DNA of 64,000 nucleotides, from NCBI GenBank assembly GCA_963920575.1, contig OY986967.1:27605137-27669136 (forward strand), in the 5' to 3' direction. Both the position numbers and the translations under genes were made by a program. Shown here in pieces: positions 1 to 12,900 of this stretch; within the stretch, counting starts at the first letter, position 1; each line of letters starts with the position of its first letter. This DNA is from Narthecium ossifragum (Eukaryota > Streptophyta > Magnoliopsida > Dioscoreales > Nartheciaceae). Under the pieces are notes generated by a model. The model did no database searches. It was not told the origin of the DNA and saw nothing but the letters and a program-made list of their open reading frames with translations.

Positions 1-1167
1 CTCCTTAAAAGGTACTAACGTCAATCTTGTCTTTTGTTACCAACAAAGCTAAAGATGGCCAGATTATCAATCTTCTGTCTTTTGGGCAGGATCACTTATT
101 TATCCAAAAACATAAGGCAGCGCTCATTTTCTAACTATGAAGAGGACAAAACAATAACATTCTTTAGCTTTGTTATTTAACCAGTTACAGATATCCAGAT
201 TATTTAACCAGTAAAGGACTTGTGAAAAAAATAACAGACACTGGATCAGGGAATAGGCAATGAAAGAAAGGTGCTTGATCATGAAAAAACATCTACATAA
301 GAATTCACCCATCGTTCCAAACATATAGCAATTTTTGTTCAATCCCGGGCTAAGGGGTGGCTACATTACAATTGATCCCACTAAAACTGCAAATTAGCAA
401 ACACAATTACATGAATAACAGTTACGAAACATGATAGGACCTGCTGACTAAAAGTTAGAAAATTTGGATCCATCGCAAACCAAGATCCAAACACATCAAG
501 TTTTTGTGACAAAAACTGGAGCTAAAACTTAATAGAGGAAAACTAAAAAAATCCAACCAAAGTTCGTAAGTTACAAAATCAATCTGCAGATGTTATATTT
601 GCTTCCTCGTAAAATAATTTTTAGTGAGATAAACTGGACATGACGGAGTTAATCCAAAAACACAGGGCATGTGGTTGTATAGGAAGATTAGATTGTGCCA
701 CATATTCTGAAGTAAACAGAATCCTCACTGACTAGTAGTTCAATGGATCATGCTACAACTATAGACAGCTAAAGAAGAATGGTGAACAAATATAGCTAAA
801 TTTCTATCAGATTCAATTTTCACAATTATCACTTGAATTTCTTGTCAACAGAACTTCTTACATGACATAGCTGAGAATGAACCTTAAAAAAAGGCAAAGG
901 TGCACCTCAAGGTAGTTTGTGAACAAGGAGAACTCATTCTGTAGCTTCAAAGCAATAATTTCCAAAGCCCATAAAGAGTAAGCCTGGATTTTTAAGTTAC
1001 CAAAGGTGTAGGTTATCAGAAGGAAGGTACGCTGTTCGCTACTATGCATGCTAAGGTATTGGACGGACCTCGACGCCAAGACTCTAAGGTTAGTAGAAGC
1101 AGCGGAAAAGGGGTGCAGCATAGATGATTCTATATTTAATAAGATTGCACAACAAGAAAAATTGAGT
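1..1167. other. AT-rich DNA, no gene recognised
   Basis: No coding pattern I can assign on either strand. A minus-strand open frame of 87 codons (858-1121) has some protein-like composition and could be an exon of a gene running off the left edge, because a GTGCAC donor-like site follows it. I find no matching partner exon or family, so I do not call it a gene. Confidence 0.3.
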
Positions 1168-1340
1168 GCCTAGGCGCACAACTCAATAGTTCTAGCTTGT
1201 AACCTCCAATGTGGAAGTCACAAATTCGAGCCCTGATTACAGCAGTTTATTAAAGAAGACTATGGTGGCTGTTTGAAGCCAATTGCAACCCTAAGCCTGG
1301 TAACAGGCTCACCTAATCAAGACGGGGGGGGGGGGGATTA
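1168..1340 (+). mobile_element. Probable tRNA-derived SINE
   Basis: The sequence reads like a decayed tRNA-type Pol III promoter. An A-box-like stretch (CAACTCAATAGTTC, about 1180-1193) is followed about 35 bases later by a B-box-like AAATTCGAGCC. A roughly 100-bp body follows, ending in a pure run of G (1324-1336). The leader GTGCCTAGGCGCACAACTCA has the look of plant SINE heads. No clear target duplication was found, so the ends are approximate. Confidence 0.45.
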
Positions 1341-2759
1341 AAAGGGACATTAAAACCCATTAGAAGGGCATGTGATAAGATGAATTGTGACAAATTGTCA
1401 TATATCATATATGACTGCTTAATCTTTCAAGATGTAACTAAGATAAATGGTCTTTGAATCATTTTGCATGACTTCAGATAGCTAAGTTTTCTGCAAGCTA
1501 TTAGACAAGTCAAATTTTCTCTTAAGACTCCCTGTTCTGGGATGGAGTAGGTACTTGCAACCTTGCAATGGTGTAGGTGGATACTACTGTCGATTCAGAA
1601 ACAACTTACTGACCACAATGAAAACATGCAATACAAGCTTAGACAAGACATGGACTATAAAAAATTGATGTAGGGAAAAAAATCCAGTTGCAGCATTAGC
1701 TCATGTCTTTAAGTAGCTGATATCAGGTATCTAGTGCAGCTCAAACAAAAAGATGCAAGACAAATCACTGATATCCTATAGAATGCAGCACTGAAGCTCA
1801 CTCACATAAACTACAATTATATCCTATTGAAGCTGAGCAAAACATTCCAAAACACCAAAGAGTCATACAGGCTTCTATCTTTCTAGGTATAGCCTTATTC
1901 ACATTATTTGCATCTATGCTAACTCTTTTAATCCACCTACTTTTTGTTCCACCATTTAATCTTGAAGTTCCACAGGCAATTTTTAAGTGGCAATCAGTAT
2001 ACTTCTCAATGTTGACAACCGAGAATCCTGTAATCAAACAGCATATCAAGAGCCCAGACATTCTTCTATCATAATGAGTTAATGACCTCTCAATGACATT
2101 GCAATACAACCCCTCTGCATAATAAAAGTACTCGTACTTCCAGCACACATTCCTTAGTCCTTTCTAGTGAATTACCTTCGAAAGTACCCTTTTCAGTAAG
2201 AAATGGTATGAAAACAGCATATATCCTGTTCTATTACCTACACAATTCCTACAAGAGTCGGTTTAACAAATGTGTCCATTGCATCGCCTCAGCTCCCAAC
2301 AGATGGCCATATATTCTTCCCAGTCGGAACAAAAAGATGATGAAATGGTTGCAAATAACGCTTTGGAACCTAAAAGAAGGCATCATAATTAATACACAAA
2401 CAGAGTCCAATATAAACTCACACATTTGAATCATATCAGACCAACCTTCACTTCTCACAACTGTTAAAGGTCAAAGGACATTCCATCTTGATAAAAACGA
2501 AAAAAAAATCCAAAATTCCCAAATCCAACACAATGTTCCACCATTTCATTTCATGGAATGACAATTTACTGAGAAACCTAAGCATAAATAATCCAGTTAC
2601 ACAAACAAGGGTTTCGAAGCCCACCAAATCCGGAACATGCATGAAAATTATCACACAAAAACAGTTTAATCCCATCATCTTATTGCAAACCTAGACTTAA
2701 AGACCCTCCATGTTCCAAATGAAACATATCCAGCCAGTTCGATTCGAATCCATACCTTA
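1341..2759. other. AT-rich DNA; right end is probable 3' UTR of the complex I gene
   Basis: No gene recognised. Several open frames of 64-116 codons occur on both strands, but they overlap one another and show no domain or motif. The last 100-300 bases before 2760 are probably the 3' untranslated region of the minus-strand complex I subunit gene. Confidence 0.35.
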
Positions 2760-3119
2760 TCATTCTGCATCGGCAGTGGCTGCGGCCATCTCCTGCTGCT
2801 GGAGACGCTCGAGGGCCTTATTGTGCGCCCAGGTCTCGAGTGTGAGGTCCGGCTTAGCGTTGAGCCCAACCCCGAGAATTACTATAGTGAGGAAGGAGGT
2901 GATGTAGCAAGGGAGCTCCCAGTCTTCCCACTTCCTCGATTCCCCTGGAGGTGGAGGCGTGCGGTTAAGGGGGTAACCATTGGGCCTCTCCTGAGTGCCA
3001 TCGCTCGTCCACCGCCCCGCCCCATCGCCGCCTCCACTGCGCGTCCGCAGCGCCCCACGTAGCCGCCCGCGCACAGTACCCGCCGCCGCCGCGATCGCCT
3101 TCGCGCGGAGAGAAGCCAT
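2760..3119 (-). CDS. Mitochondrial complex I subunit, ESSS/NDUFB11 family
   Basis: 119-aa accessory subunit of NADH:ubiquinone oxidoreductase in the mitochondrial inner membrane, recognised from the plant ESSS family. The N-terminus is rich in Ala and Arg, as in a mitochondrial presequence (MASLRAKAIAAAAGTVRGR). The conserved core follows: NRTPPPPGESRKWEDWELP, one predicted membrane span (about residues 70-87, YITSFLTIVILGVGL), and the family tail PDLTLETWAHNKALERL. Start and stop lie in one exon, and the length matches plant homologues (about 115-125 aa). The first ATG is used, and its context in an Arg/Ala-rich leader supports it. A TATA-like TTATAAG lies only about 40 bases upstream of the ATG (3156-3166), which would leave a very short leader. 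The neighbour upstream is the 3' end of the myosin gene on the same strand, with no functional link. Confidence 0.87.
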   Translation of the reverse strand: MASLRAKAIAAAAGTVRGRLRGALRTRSGGGDGAGRWTSDGTQERPNGYPLNRTPPPPGESRKWEDWELPCYITSFLTIVILGVGLNAKPDLTLETWAHNKALERLQQQEMAAATADAE

Positions 3120-3179
3120 CGAAGTGGTGGTGCTCGCAATCAGGAGAGGAAAAGGCTCTTATAAGATCCGAGCTTAATG

Positions 3180-3932
3180 GTGGGTGATAGATGAAGAAAA
3201 CGGTCTCTTAAGAGCACCGGGTGTGAGCGGACTTGTAACAATGGAGTCAACGGACCGGATTCGGGTAGGATCCTACATGCACCATGATTCAGATCCGAAA
3301 AGGTTTCAGACAAGAAATTAACATCCAAAATGGTTACAACTAACAAACAAGCATGGCACCCCCAATCAGATTTATCGGATATCACTTGGCTTCAGAGAGA
3401 AATAAAAAAAAAAGTTCCAACGGCTTGAAAGTATAAAACCAGATCCGTATCCAACTACAAGTACTTCACATCTCATAAAGGCCGTATTCGGGTTGAATAA
3501 TCAAATCTCGGAGCTCCACAACACGAATCGGATCCTGTTTTATTGCTCAAGTACAACAATTTGATATTTGGTATTCCACTGCGAGTAAAAACTGATCTGA
3601 TTTATGTATACCAACTGAAGTAGGAAAGCTTCCTTTACAAAAGAATGATGATTGCTATTTGGCCAATATGGCAATGAAACCTTACAAATAACAAGCAGGA
3701 TCTAAATTCTCGAAGCTCAGTCTGATGTCTCCCTACTCTGAAAGCTAATTAACAGAAAAAAGGTTTCTGAAGTTAACTCATTTGTCAAATGACTCTTTGT
3801 CTAAAACCACGGCTGCTGGAAGAATAGCCCCACGTTGGAGGCCGAAGAACGTCCAGTCTGCAACTTCTAAGGTGGTATATCTATGTGATTGGCAAAGCTT
3901 TAGCTATTTGCAACTACAGTCAGTAAGATTGG
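3180..3932. other. Spacer between myosin 3' end and complex I gene
   Basis: No coding sequence recognised. It should contain the 3' UTR of the myosin gene (minus strand, from 3932 downward) and the promoter of the complex I gene. Confidence 0.5.
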
Positions 3933-6900
3933 CTATTCGCTGCGTGGCAACAAGAACACGAAACCCGAGTTCTCTCGTATAAGTGGGGGTGGTTCAACGT
4001 CTGAGATATCAATCTGTTCCATTGACTTTGATATGTCATCAACTGAGAATGGTATGCTGTATTCGAAAAAAAGCCGAGTGAGCAACGACAAAGATTTCTT
4101 ATAATGTTGATTAGCAGAAGCAGAAATTGAAAAACGTGGAAATTCACTAAAAGAACGATTCGCTCAACCTTGAATCATCGTCTAACAAGAACGAATTGCT
4201 CACAGCATTGTTCGAGTCCTCTGTCATCAATACTCTCATATTCGATATAACCTGTTGCAGAATTTTATAGGCAAAACTATCGTCAGCAATGAATTCAATA
4301 TCATAGAAAAATGATAATTTCACAAACTATAGTCATCAAAATCTCAAAGAACTTACATCTGCTGAAACGCTGTGCGTGCCATACTTGTCGTCCCAATACA
4401 TTGTACTGATTCGGTATAGCTGTTGTATGCTGAGCACCTACGGATGTAGTAGAGCTGGTTGGATTTCAAGAAAACTGTCATGGAGAAGAGCAGTAGGGAA
4501 CAGTAAATTCTTCACTCACCGGGCAAAGGTCATGGCTTATTTCATCCAGTGTCTTCTTTGGCTTTTGATGGATAACCTAAATAAGCAACAGTCAGTAGTA
4601 TCAAACCTTCAAATCTGAAACATAAGTCATCCAACTTGTCACCAAATCTCAACACAAAAGGTATTATGTATTGCATATGTTAAGCGCCATGAACTTATCC
4701 TACAAGTTATAGACACCCCCGTTTTGAAGATTGCTGATAACCAGGGTTTAAGAACATTTGATCATTGTGGATGACTATAGAGCTCTCAAGTGTTTTCTGG
4801 GTAGTCATGGAGGATAGAGATACACCCATAAAATGTACTACTACTCGGGGCTGATCAATGTTGGGCCGTCTTTCAGTGGTTGCTCCAAAAAGGGTGATTT
4901 AAGGACTAATGGGAAAAGAACGATGATATCTACAACTTTGTTGTTGATGAGATCTCCAAATTCGGATGTTTGGTGTGTCAAACATGCCGTCGAAGTGAGT
5001 GACAATTTGGTAAATACCTTGTCAAGTTACCCATTCAACGCTCGACCGTCAACCCACAGCTCCCATCCAGACACAATGGAGTCTCAAGATCTTCATGATC
5101 TCTAGATCGAGCAATCACAAAACTGAAATGTAATATACTTACTCCACGTGGCTTTATATCTTGAGCGACGTCGACGTTGAGTCATAACCTTAAAAATCTG
5201 ATCTCATCACTTTCAATGCAATCAGAGTATTTTAATAATAACTTCTTCATCCGAAGTCCAAATGGCTTGATTCTTAGACCGTTGGAAAGCTGATTGAAAT
5301 ATCTACAATTTTGGTTCTATGCAATTTATCAAATTTTGATGATTACATGGACCGAAATGCAGTTAAAGGGCCCAATGACAATTTCATGAATTTTCAGAAA
5401 AACAGAGAACACTACAAAAAGCTCGCAGATCATGGGAGTGATCAAAGGAGATCATGGGGCAACCGTCAAAGATCATGAAAACAGTCAATGGAGGTCATGG
5501 AGGCAACCGTCAGAGATCATGGAAACAATCAATAGAGGTAATGGAGCAAATAAATGGAGAATATGGGAGTAGTTAGAGCACTTCATGGAAGCACTTTCAT
5601 ATATAAACACCTTGTTGAATAAGGGAATTAAAAGACATAACTGGTCAAAGAAAACAACAATTTCTTTCATCCCTTTATTACTTTTTCCAAAGAAGGGGTA
5701 AGGGGTCCAAAAATTACACCTACTTTGTCAATAAGTCCTAGCGGACTTTTCTTGGGGCATTAAACCCAAACCGCGTGACAAAATACCAAACTACCCTTTT
5801 TATTTTTCACTCTTTTCTCTCAGCTCTCTCTCCTCGGCGCACACCTCCCCCTCCTCTCTCGCCTCCCACCCCCGCTTCCTCTGCTCCTCCCCCGCCGAAG
5901 CAATCGGAGGAGCTGGAGGTGGTGGAGGTGAATGGCCCCCGCTCTTGCTTCTGCCGGAGCACCACCCTCTCTTTCCACTCCGTGGTCCAGTCACCGCCCT
6001 CAATAGCACCAACAAAAGCACCTTGCTTCTCTCTCCCTGCTGGCTACATCAAGAGCTTAGCCACACGGTATGGTACTCCATCGATTTGTTGATGCACCAC
6101 CACTGCTTTGCTTCTTTCTCTCCATGGTCTCCTCCCAATCCAACAACGTCGACGTCATCGCCCCTTCCCAACGCCGCTTGAACCCCCCCCCCCCCTCCGT
6201 CCACGTCAGGAGCCCATCCGAGCTCCTCCTCCCTCTTTGATCCAGCGCCGCCTCCAGCGGGATCCGCCTTTCCACGGCCTCCCACTGCCGTCCTCCTCCA
6301 AATCCGGGGTCCCATTGTCGTTGCGACGCTTCCCCGACCGTTTCCTGGCCAAATCCAACCACCGTCGAGTCGGCCCCTCTCTTGCTCGCCATTGTCTTCT
6401 CCGACGAGCCCCCTGGGCTGAGCTAGTTCGACCAAGCCAGCCTCAAGGACTCGATTGGATCAACCCCGGTGATACGGTGATCTGATTTGATCCAGAGTAA
6501 CCCCCTTTAGATCCAAGCCGTCAGCCAGCCTGATGGGATCAGACCCAGATTGATTGGTACAAGATCCGATTGACCGGTCAAGATTGATTGAGGCCCTCAG
6601 CCAGCCTGATCGGTCCAAATCCAGTCAAGGTTGACCCAAGCCTCAGCCTTGCCCAGCAGATTGCAACCCAAATTGAGCCATTAGCTTTGATTCAAGACAG
6701 ATCGAGCTGATTGGGCCCGAAACCGAACCGAGAAAATTGAGAAATTTTGACTAAAAAGGGCTTAACTGAGAAAATTAAAGAGAGAATATTAAAGAGAGAA
6801 TATTAAAGAGGGAAAATTAAAGTGAGAAAATCATCTTCTTTTTAATTAAAATGAGAAAATCATTCATAGAGAATTAAAAAGAGAAAATTACATCTTATCC

Positions 6901-9900
6901 TAGGGACACGGGGATAGGATCCTCCTATATTGATCTTAACCTTCAGCGACCTCATATCCGTCGTCAATTTTCTCTTTTTCATTTTTCTCTTTTTTATTTT
7001 TCTCTTTTCGCTCTTTAGACCTCAAATCCACCGCCTTCGTTGATGTTCTCGCCAATCAGCTACTGAGGATCAATTCCCTAGATCGCTAGGATCCCTCCTA
7101 TGCCGGTCTTAACCTCCAGCGACCTTAGATCCATTGTCAATTTTCTCTTTTTCATTGTTCTTTTTTTTATTTTCTCTTTTTCATTTTTCTCTTTTTTATT
7201 TACTATGTTTCATTTTCCTTTTTCGCTCTTTAAACCTCAGATCCGCCGCCTCCGTTGTTGTTCTCGCCAATCAGACACCAAGGATCAATTCCCTAGATCC
7301 TTAGGATCCCTCCTACGCCGGTCTTAACCTCCAGCAACCTCTTTCACCGTCAATCCATCATCTAGCTTCATTTTTTTCTTCTCATCTCTTTTCAAGGTTT
7401 CACGCTTCCACTGCCGTTGTCGCCGCCGTCCATTTCCAAATTAATCAACGTATATTAAGATGGAGCTTAATATACTTTCACCAAAGCCCTCCATTTCCAA
7501 ATTAATCCAAACTCAGTCCAATGGCTAGAAACAAAAAAGGGGTCCAATGAAATCGTAACAGGTTTGCTCGTAACAGGTCTCGGGCTCGGATCTGGGCTCA
7601 ATCAGCACAATCTGGCCCGAGCTGATTGCAATCGACTCAAATATGGTCTAATCCGGTTCAATTCGGCCAAATCTGGGCCGATGGTTTGATCTGGCTAGAT
7701 CTGATCTAGCTAGAAGCTCAGATCTGATCTAGCTAGAAGCCAGATCAGATCTGATCTATCTGGATCAAGCTGGGCTGGAACAGCAATGGAACAATCTGAA
7801 CCAGTCTGGACTGGATCTGTATCTGGGTCTGGATCTAGATCTGAATCTGATCGGACCGGATGGCTTGGCCTGGCTAAACCCAAGTTGCTGAGCTTGGTTG
7901 AACCAGCTCAGGCTGGGCCTCTCGACGGGGAACGATGGCAGCCGCAACCCAGGGATGGAGGCGGTGCTCGGCAGCCGGATCTGGCCGTGAAACAATTTAT
8001 CTCCTCCCCCCTTCTTCCATGACAATGGTGACGTGAACACATGAACACTGTACTTTATGTTTCCTAATAAAATGCAGTGGACAACAAGAGAGCAGTAGAG
8101 AATGAATACCAGGAAACCGATCGCTTGTCTGATATGCTTTAGCTCATCCCAAGCTGAACCTGCGTACTGCAAATTTTATTGTATTAAGGCAACAAAATAT
8201 AAGTTCTCGATTATAATACTTTTTTGAATTTATGTTCTTCATTTTATCTTAAATGTAACATAAAGAGAGTCTTAAATGGGAAAAAAATAAGAGAGTTTTA
8301 TACAGTTCAATCAGCCCATGCCTGCGCACATACAGTAAGAAGTAGATGAAGTTGTCAAAGGGAGAGAGCAATTTCCCATGGTAGGATTGCCTAAAATTCT
8401 CATGCTTTATAGGATGATATCACGTGCCAGGTCAGTCAGAAGGTGGGAAACTACCTCATCAGTTGCTTTGTAGCACCAGTGTTCCAATTCAGCTAATCCT
8501 GCTTTGACATATTCACCATTACTAAATGAGCAACACTCTCGCCTTAATAAAAGACTGCAAAGAGGAGAAAACATTATCAATTGCAGCTTTTGCTACATGA
8601 TGCCACAGTGCAAAGAAGTAAATTAAGCTGCTTACCTGTTAAACAGCTGAACATTGATGAAGGAAAATATCTGTGTGAACACCTTTCGGACTAAAAAGGG
8701 GGGCACCTGATGGAAACCAAAATTCGCATATGTAACATTAGCCAAAGAGAAAGTATAAAATTACTTACACGAAAGTTTCAACTCCAACCCATCATTTACC
8801 AAAAGAACAAATATAAAGTAAAACACAAAGCCCACTCACATGGTTGGTTTTTAATGTGTTTAAGAAATTCCCTAGACTCTTCACAATCCCTTGCCAGTGA
8901 GCAATCAGAGCCTGCTGGGCTGCAGCATTTGCAAGAGAACGAGAAGACCCTTTCACCAAACTTGCTCTTGATGTTCGTGGTGCCTATATGTACATGCACA
9001 GATCATTAATGCAATAAACCAAAGAGCTAGAAAAAAAGCACCATCAATCATCTCCATATACTTTCTCAAAAGTATAGTATATATAGTAGCACATAAATCA
9101 AGGGCAATGGTAGAAGGAAAAATACCTGAATACACAACCCAAGCAGTGGAGAAATCTCTTTCTTCAAATTATCTCGGATCATTCCATATATTTTTTCTAC
9201 ATATGCAGTAAGTTGTTGTTTGAATAGCAAAGCAGGGTACTTGGCTTCCACCTGACGTAATGAATCTACTCCACCAACCAAGTTTCCATTAACAAAAGAA
9301 AGGTTCACACCCTGTGGAGTTCCCCTGAAACTCTAAACATACCATTCGCAGCATAAATGTATGATTCAGAAAGATAGTTTTTGAAGACATTGGATTCAAA
9401 TCGAGCAAGTAAATATGCTGCATGAGCCGTGGAAAAGAAGTTCTGTACTTGAGTCATCCTCCCAAATAAAGTAGCTGATGATGATCGCCGGCGTTGTGGA
9501 GCCATGCCTGCTGCACCACTTGCTTTCAGCGTACGTTGCAGCAACAATAACAAAGTTGAAGCATTGGAAAGCCAGTAGGCTAAGACATCATTATTGTCCT
9601 GGGTCTGTCAGATTAAAGGAATCAACCTAGGAGGGTTAACATGGCTCACAGAAGTGTGGAAATTAATAGTTTATGATTCACACTTACAAACCTCAATAGC
9701 ATGGCCTATAGTCTGGATAATTCGATCAAAAACACTGGTGCGCTCCACTTCAAATGATCTCCACTGAAGAAGACACTTGTATATAATACAGGCAGTGATT
9801 GGCCTGTTGCCTGCAAAGCCTAAATCTTGTGCAATGCACCTGATCAACAAATCCTGATTCTCCTGTAGAATGCAACCATTCAAATTCCTTTGTAAAGAAT

Positions 9901-12900
9901 CATTCTATTTAACTTACAGAAGCATGGTTGAGCAGAAAACCAAACGGATTAGTGGTAATCTCCAAGATTATACCTGTTGCTTCTCATTAAGTGATTTCTG
10001 TGGCTTATCCTCTACTTCAGAAGTCTCCCTCTGGAGGGATGGACCCTGTGAATCCTACAGGATATAACAGACAATATGGAGTTCATAGAAGAGCATTAAC
10101 TCTACAAGTGCAGTAGCATAAAATAAATTTCCTCTTACAGCTGTCGCCTTTATGTCGCCACTTAAAATATGACCACTCTCAGGATTCCTCTGTCAAAAGA
10201 AATAACAGTCTGGATTAGAAGAGCATGCACAAAAAGAGTCAACAAATCAGTTTGACTAATATATATTTTGTGTCATGCACCTGCAAGATTGATTTAGAAC
10301 GTCCTGAGAGAAACTTATTGGGAGCCATAGATACAGCTTGCTGACGGAAAACTTTGTTTTCCGATTCTAAATTAGAAATCTTCTCTTCAAGCCTGGAGCA
10401 CAAAGAACAAGACGAATATAGCAAAGTTTAAGAATTTCTGCAGTAAAGATTATGATAGATTTTCACTGAGTGATCACAAGCTGGGTATATCAAAAGTTAG
10501 TAGAGAGCTAAACAAGATCTCAAGAGCAGATATCACGCTGCTGAAGACTATGAGCGCGTGTTGCATAGTCAAATACAGGAAAGCTAACTTCAGTAGTGTC
10601 ATAAGACAAAATAACTAATAAACTGCTTTAGACGTTAGTTCTGTGAAATCTACTCAAGCAGAAATGCTAAACACTTTCTTACTATACTTCAAGGAAAAAA
10701 CCAACTAACCAACAATATATGACCTAAGTCTACCAATAGTGACCATCAATAGAAATTAATATGAATAGAAATCTTTGGTTGAAACTATGGAAGCAACCTG
10801 TTCAATGACTCCTGAAGCTGGTGTACTTTTCCTTCGGTTTCCTCTAGCTTCTTTTTTCTTTCTTCACTTGTTCTTTGCTCTTCCTTCCATTTTCTTTCAT
10901 AATCATCACTTGTCTGCTTTTCTGACTGTAAGGAGGCCTATAAGCATGTTAAGCAGGATAGAAAAAAGTTAGATAACTACTTTGTGGCTTGCAGCTCACA
11001 TTCGCAATGCAAAAGAGCTCCACCAAGCATAGACATCTGTTTCTATGAGGAAAAGACATAGAAGGCGATATATATTAGGCTATGCACTTACATCCTTCAA
11101 TGCACACAACAACTATGGGAATCACAACGTACATGCATGGTAGCTTTAGCCCAGTTGGAACGCCTGCTTTATATATTAACCCAGATAAACTGAAAATACT
11201 TGCAAGTTACAAGTGACCAACTTGGACTTCCGCAGAATTATCCGACTTTATTGATATGTTGCATTTTATTAGTTTTCCACAGCAACAAACTCATAGCCTT
11301 CCATTTCTCATTGTTTCTATGAGTTCTGAGACAAGTATTTGATTATGCAGCCTTCTATTGCCTCTAAACAAGTGAAATTATGAAAGATAAACATATTATC
11401 CCTCATGCATAACAAGCCATTACCTAATTACCATTGCAACCTGTAACTAAATTTCAGAGTCAAATGCAATATTGGTGGAAGTTAAGAACTCTGGAGCTAT
11501 GAGAAAATAACAGCAAAGTCAAAAGTGCAGCCAAATAGATAGGAGTACCTTCAATTGATCCACCTCTGCAGTCAAGGAATCAATCTTTTCAGTGTCTTCA
11601 ACAAGAACCTTAGTTTCTTTTATTACGGGCGGTGCTTCTTCAATTGCCTTTCGTGCAAGCTCTCGTTCTTTTACAAGCATTCCATTTGTCTCATCAACCT
11701 TGTTTTGCATAGCTTGCAAAGAGCTTTGCAGCTTGGCAATCTCTTGTCCTTTTGCTTCCTCTAAATCTGTCTGCACACACACATAACAAAGTGGTAAACT
11801 TAATAGATATCTGTTCATAACTTCAACAAAAGTCTATGAATCTACTAGCCACAACATAGAGTGATCTTTCTTTGCACAATGACAATGAATTCAGATATAC
11901 TAGTTATCTTGAAGCCTTTTACTCATATCTCTCATCAAAAGATGCAGCCATTACTAAAATCTTTCAGTCACTGGAGATAGCTAAGACATAGTTGCATAAA
12001 AACAGATCCATTTCCACACAAGTAACCCAACTTAGAGATAATCTTGCAAATATATAACCAAGATTGATCACACAAGAAAGTTTAGTGATGCCTGAACCAT
12101 CAGGAATGGTTATCACCAGATCAAACTCAAGGTTATATTATGGAAATCTATTGCCTGTTAAACTAACATGGAGAAGTCTAATAATACCCTCAATCTCTTT
12201 TCCAACTGCAAACGCCATGTTAGTTCTTCCACAGTCTTCTCGAGCTTATCCTTAGCTTCCTTAAGGGCACCCGTTTCTCTTGCCGCCTGAACCAATTCAA
12301 AGATATAGAATGACATTAGACACAGGAGAACTAACAAGAAAGCACTGCAGCATAATGCATTTGTTAAAGAAGCATAATAGATTTAAACAAGGGTTACTAA
12401 AGATATTTATTGTCAAATACAAATTTCCAAACCACTTTTTCAGGTTTCAGTGAGTCTTGGACAAACACTAAGAAGAAAAACATATTGACTTCCATGAAAA
12501 GTGCATTATATGGTTCAATGTGTACTCTGGAAACAAAAGGAAAGTTTAATAAGAAGTCTCCAAAAAATGCTCACACATGCATATTGAATGCTGAATTTCA
12601 CAAAAGACTCTTTGCATGAATAACTAAGGTAACACATAAACCTACTCGACATTCATGTACTTGCTTGAGTAGATACCACATTTCATTACCAGAAAAGCTA
12701 ACTGATCAATGTCAAGAATGGAATTTCAATTTGAAAGAGGCATTCTGCATTGTTTTGGTAACTTGAGTTTCAGTAAGTATTCCAAGTTCTTTTCAACTGA
12801 CCATTTTAAGCTTCCTGAGTTCCTTTCTCGCAACCCTGCCCCTCCATCTTGTCTGTGTGACAATTGCTGCCCTTTGTAGCTTCTTATAATGTGACTGAGC

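Larger units (their letters stand above)
4577..8109 (-). other. 3.5-kb repeat-filled intron of the myosin XI gene
   Basis: It lies between the exon ending in a QAIGFL motif (8110-8166) and the exon encoding [12 protein letters not shown] (4520-4576). Both splice sites fit (GTATTC donor, TTTAG acceptor). Most other introns of the gene are 80-600 nt. The interior is a mosaic: LTR-like DNA (about 4800-5690), a tandem repeat (5446-5590), a GC-rich block (5815-6480), AG-rich repeats (6774-6880), direct repeats (6917-7350) and GATCTGATC-rich DNA (7660-7960). This looks like several mobile insertions, none with an identifiable protein. Confidence 0.8.

Noticed and set aside
1798..2148. 116-codon minus-strand open frame
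   Set aside because: No family words, biased to Cys/Ile/Tyr as expected for AT-rich noncoding DNA, no splice partners found.
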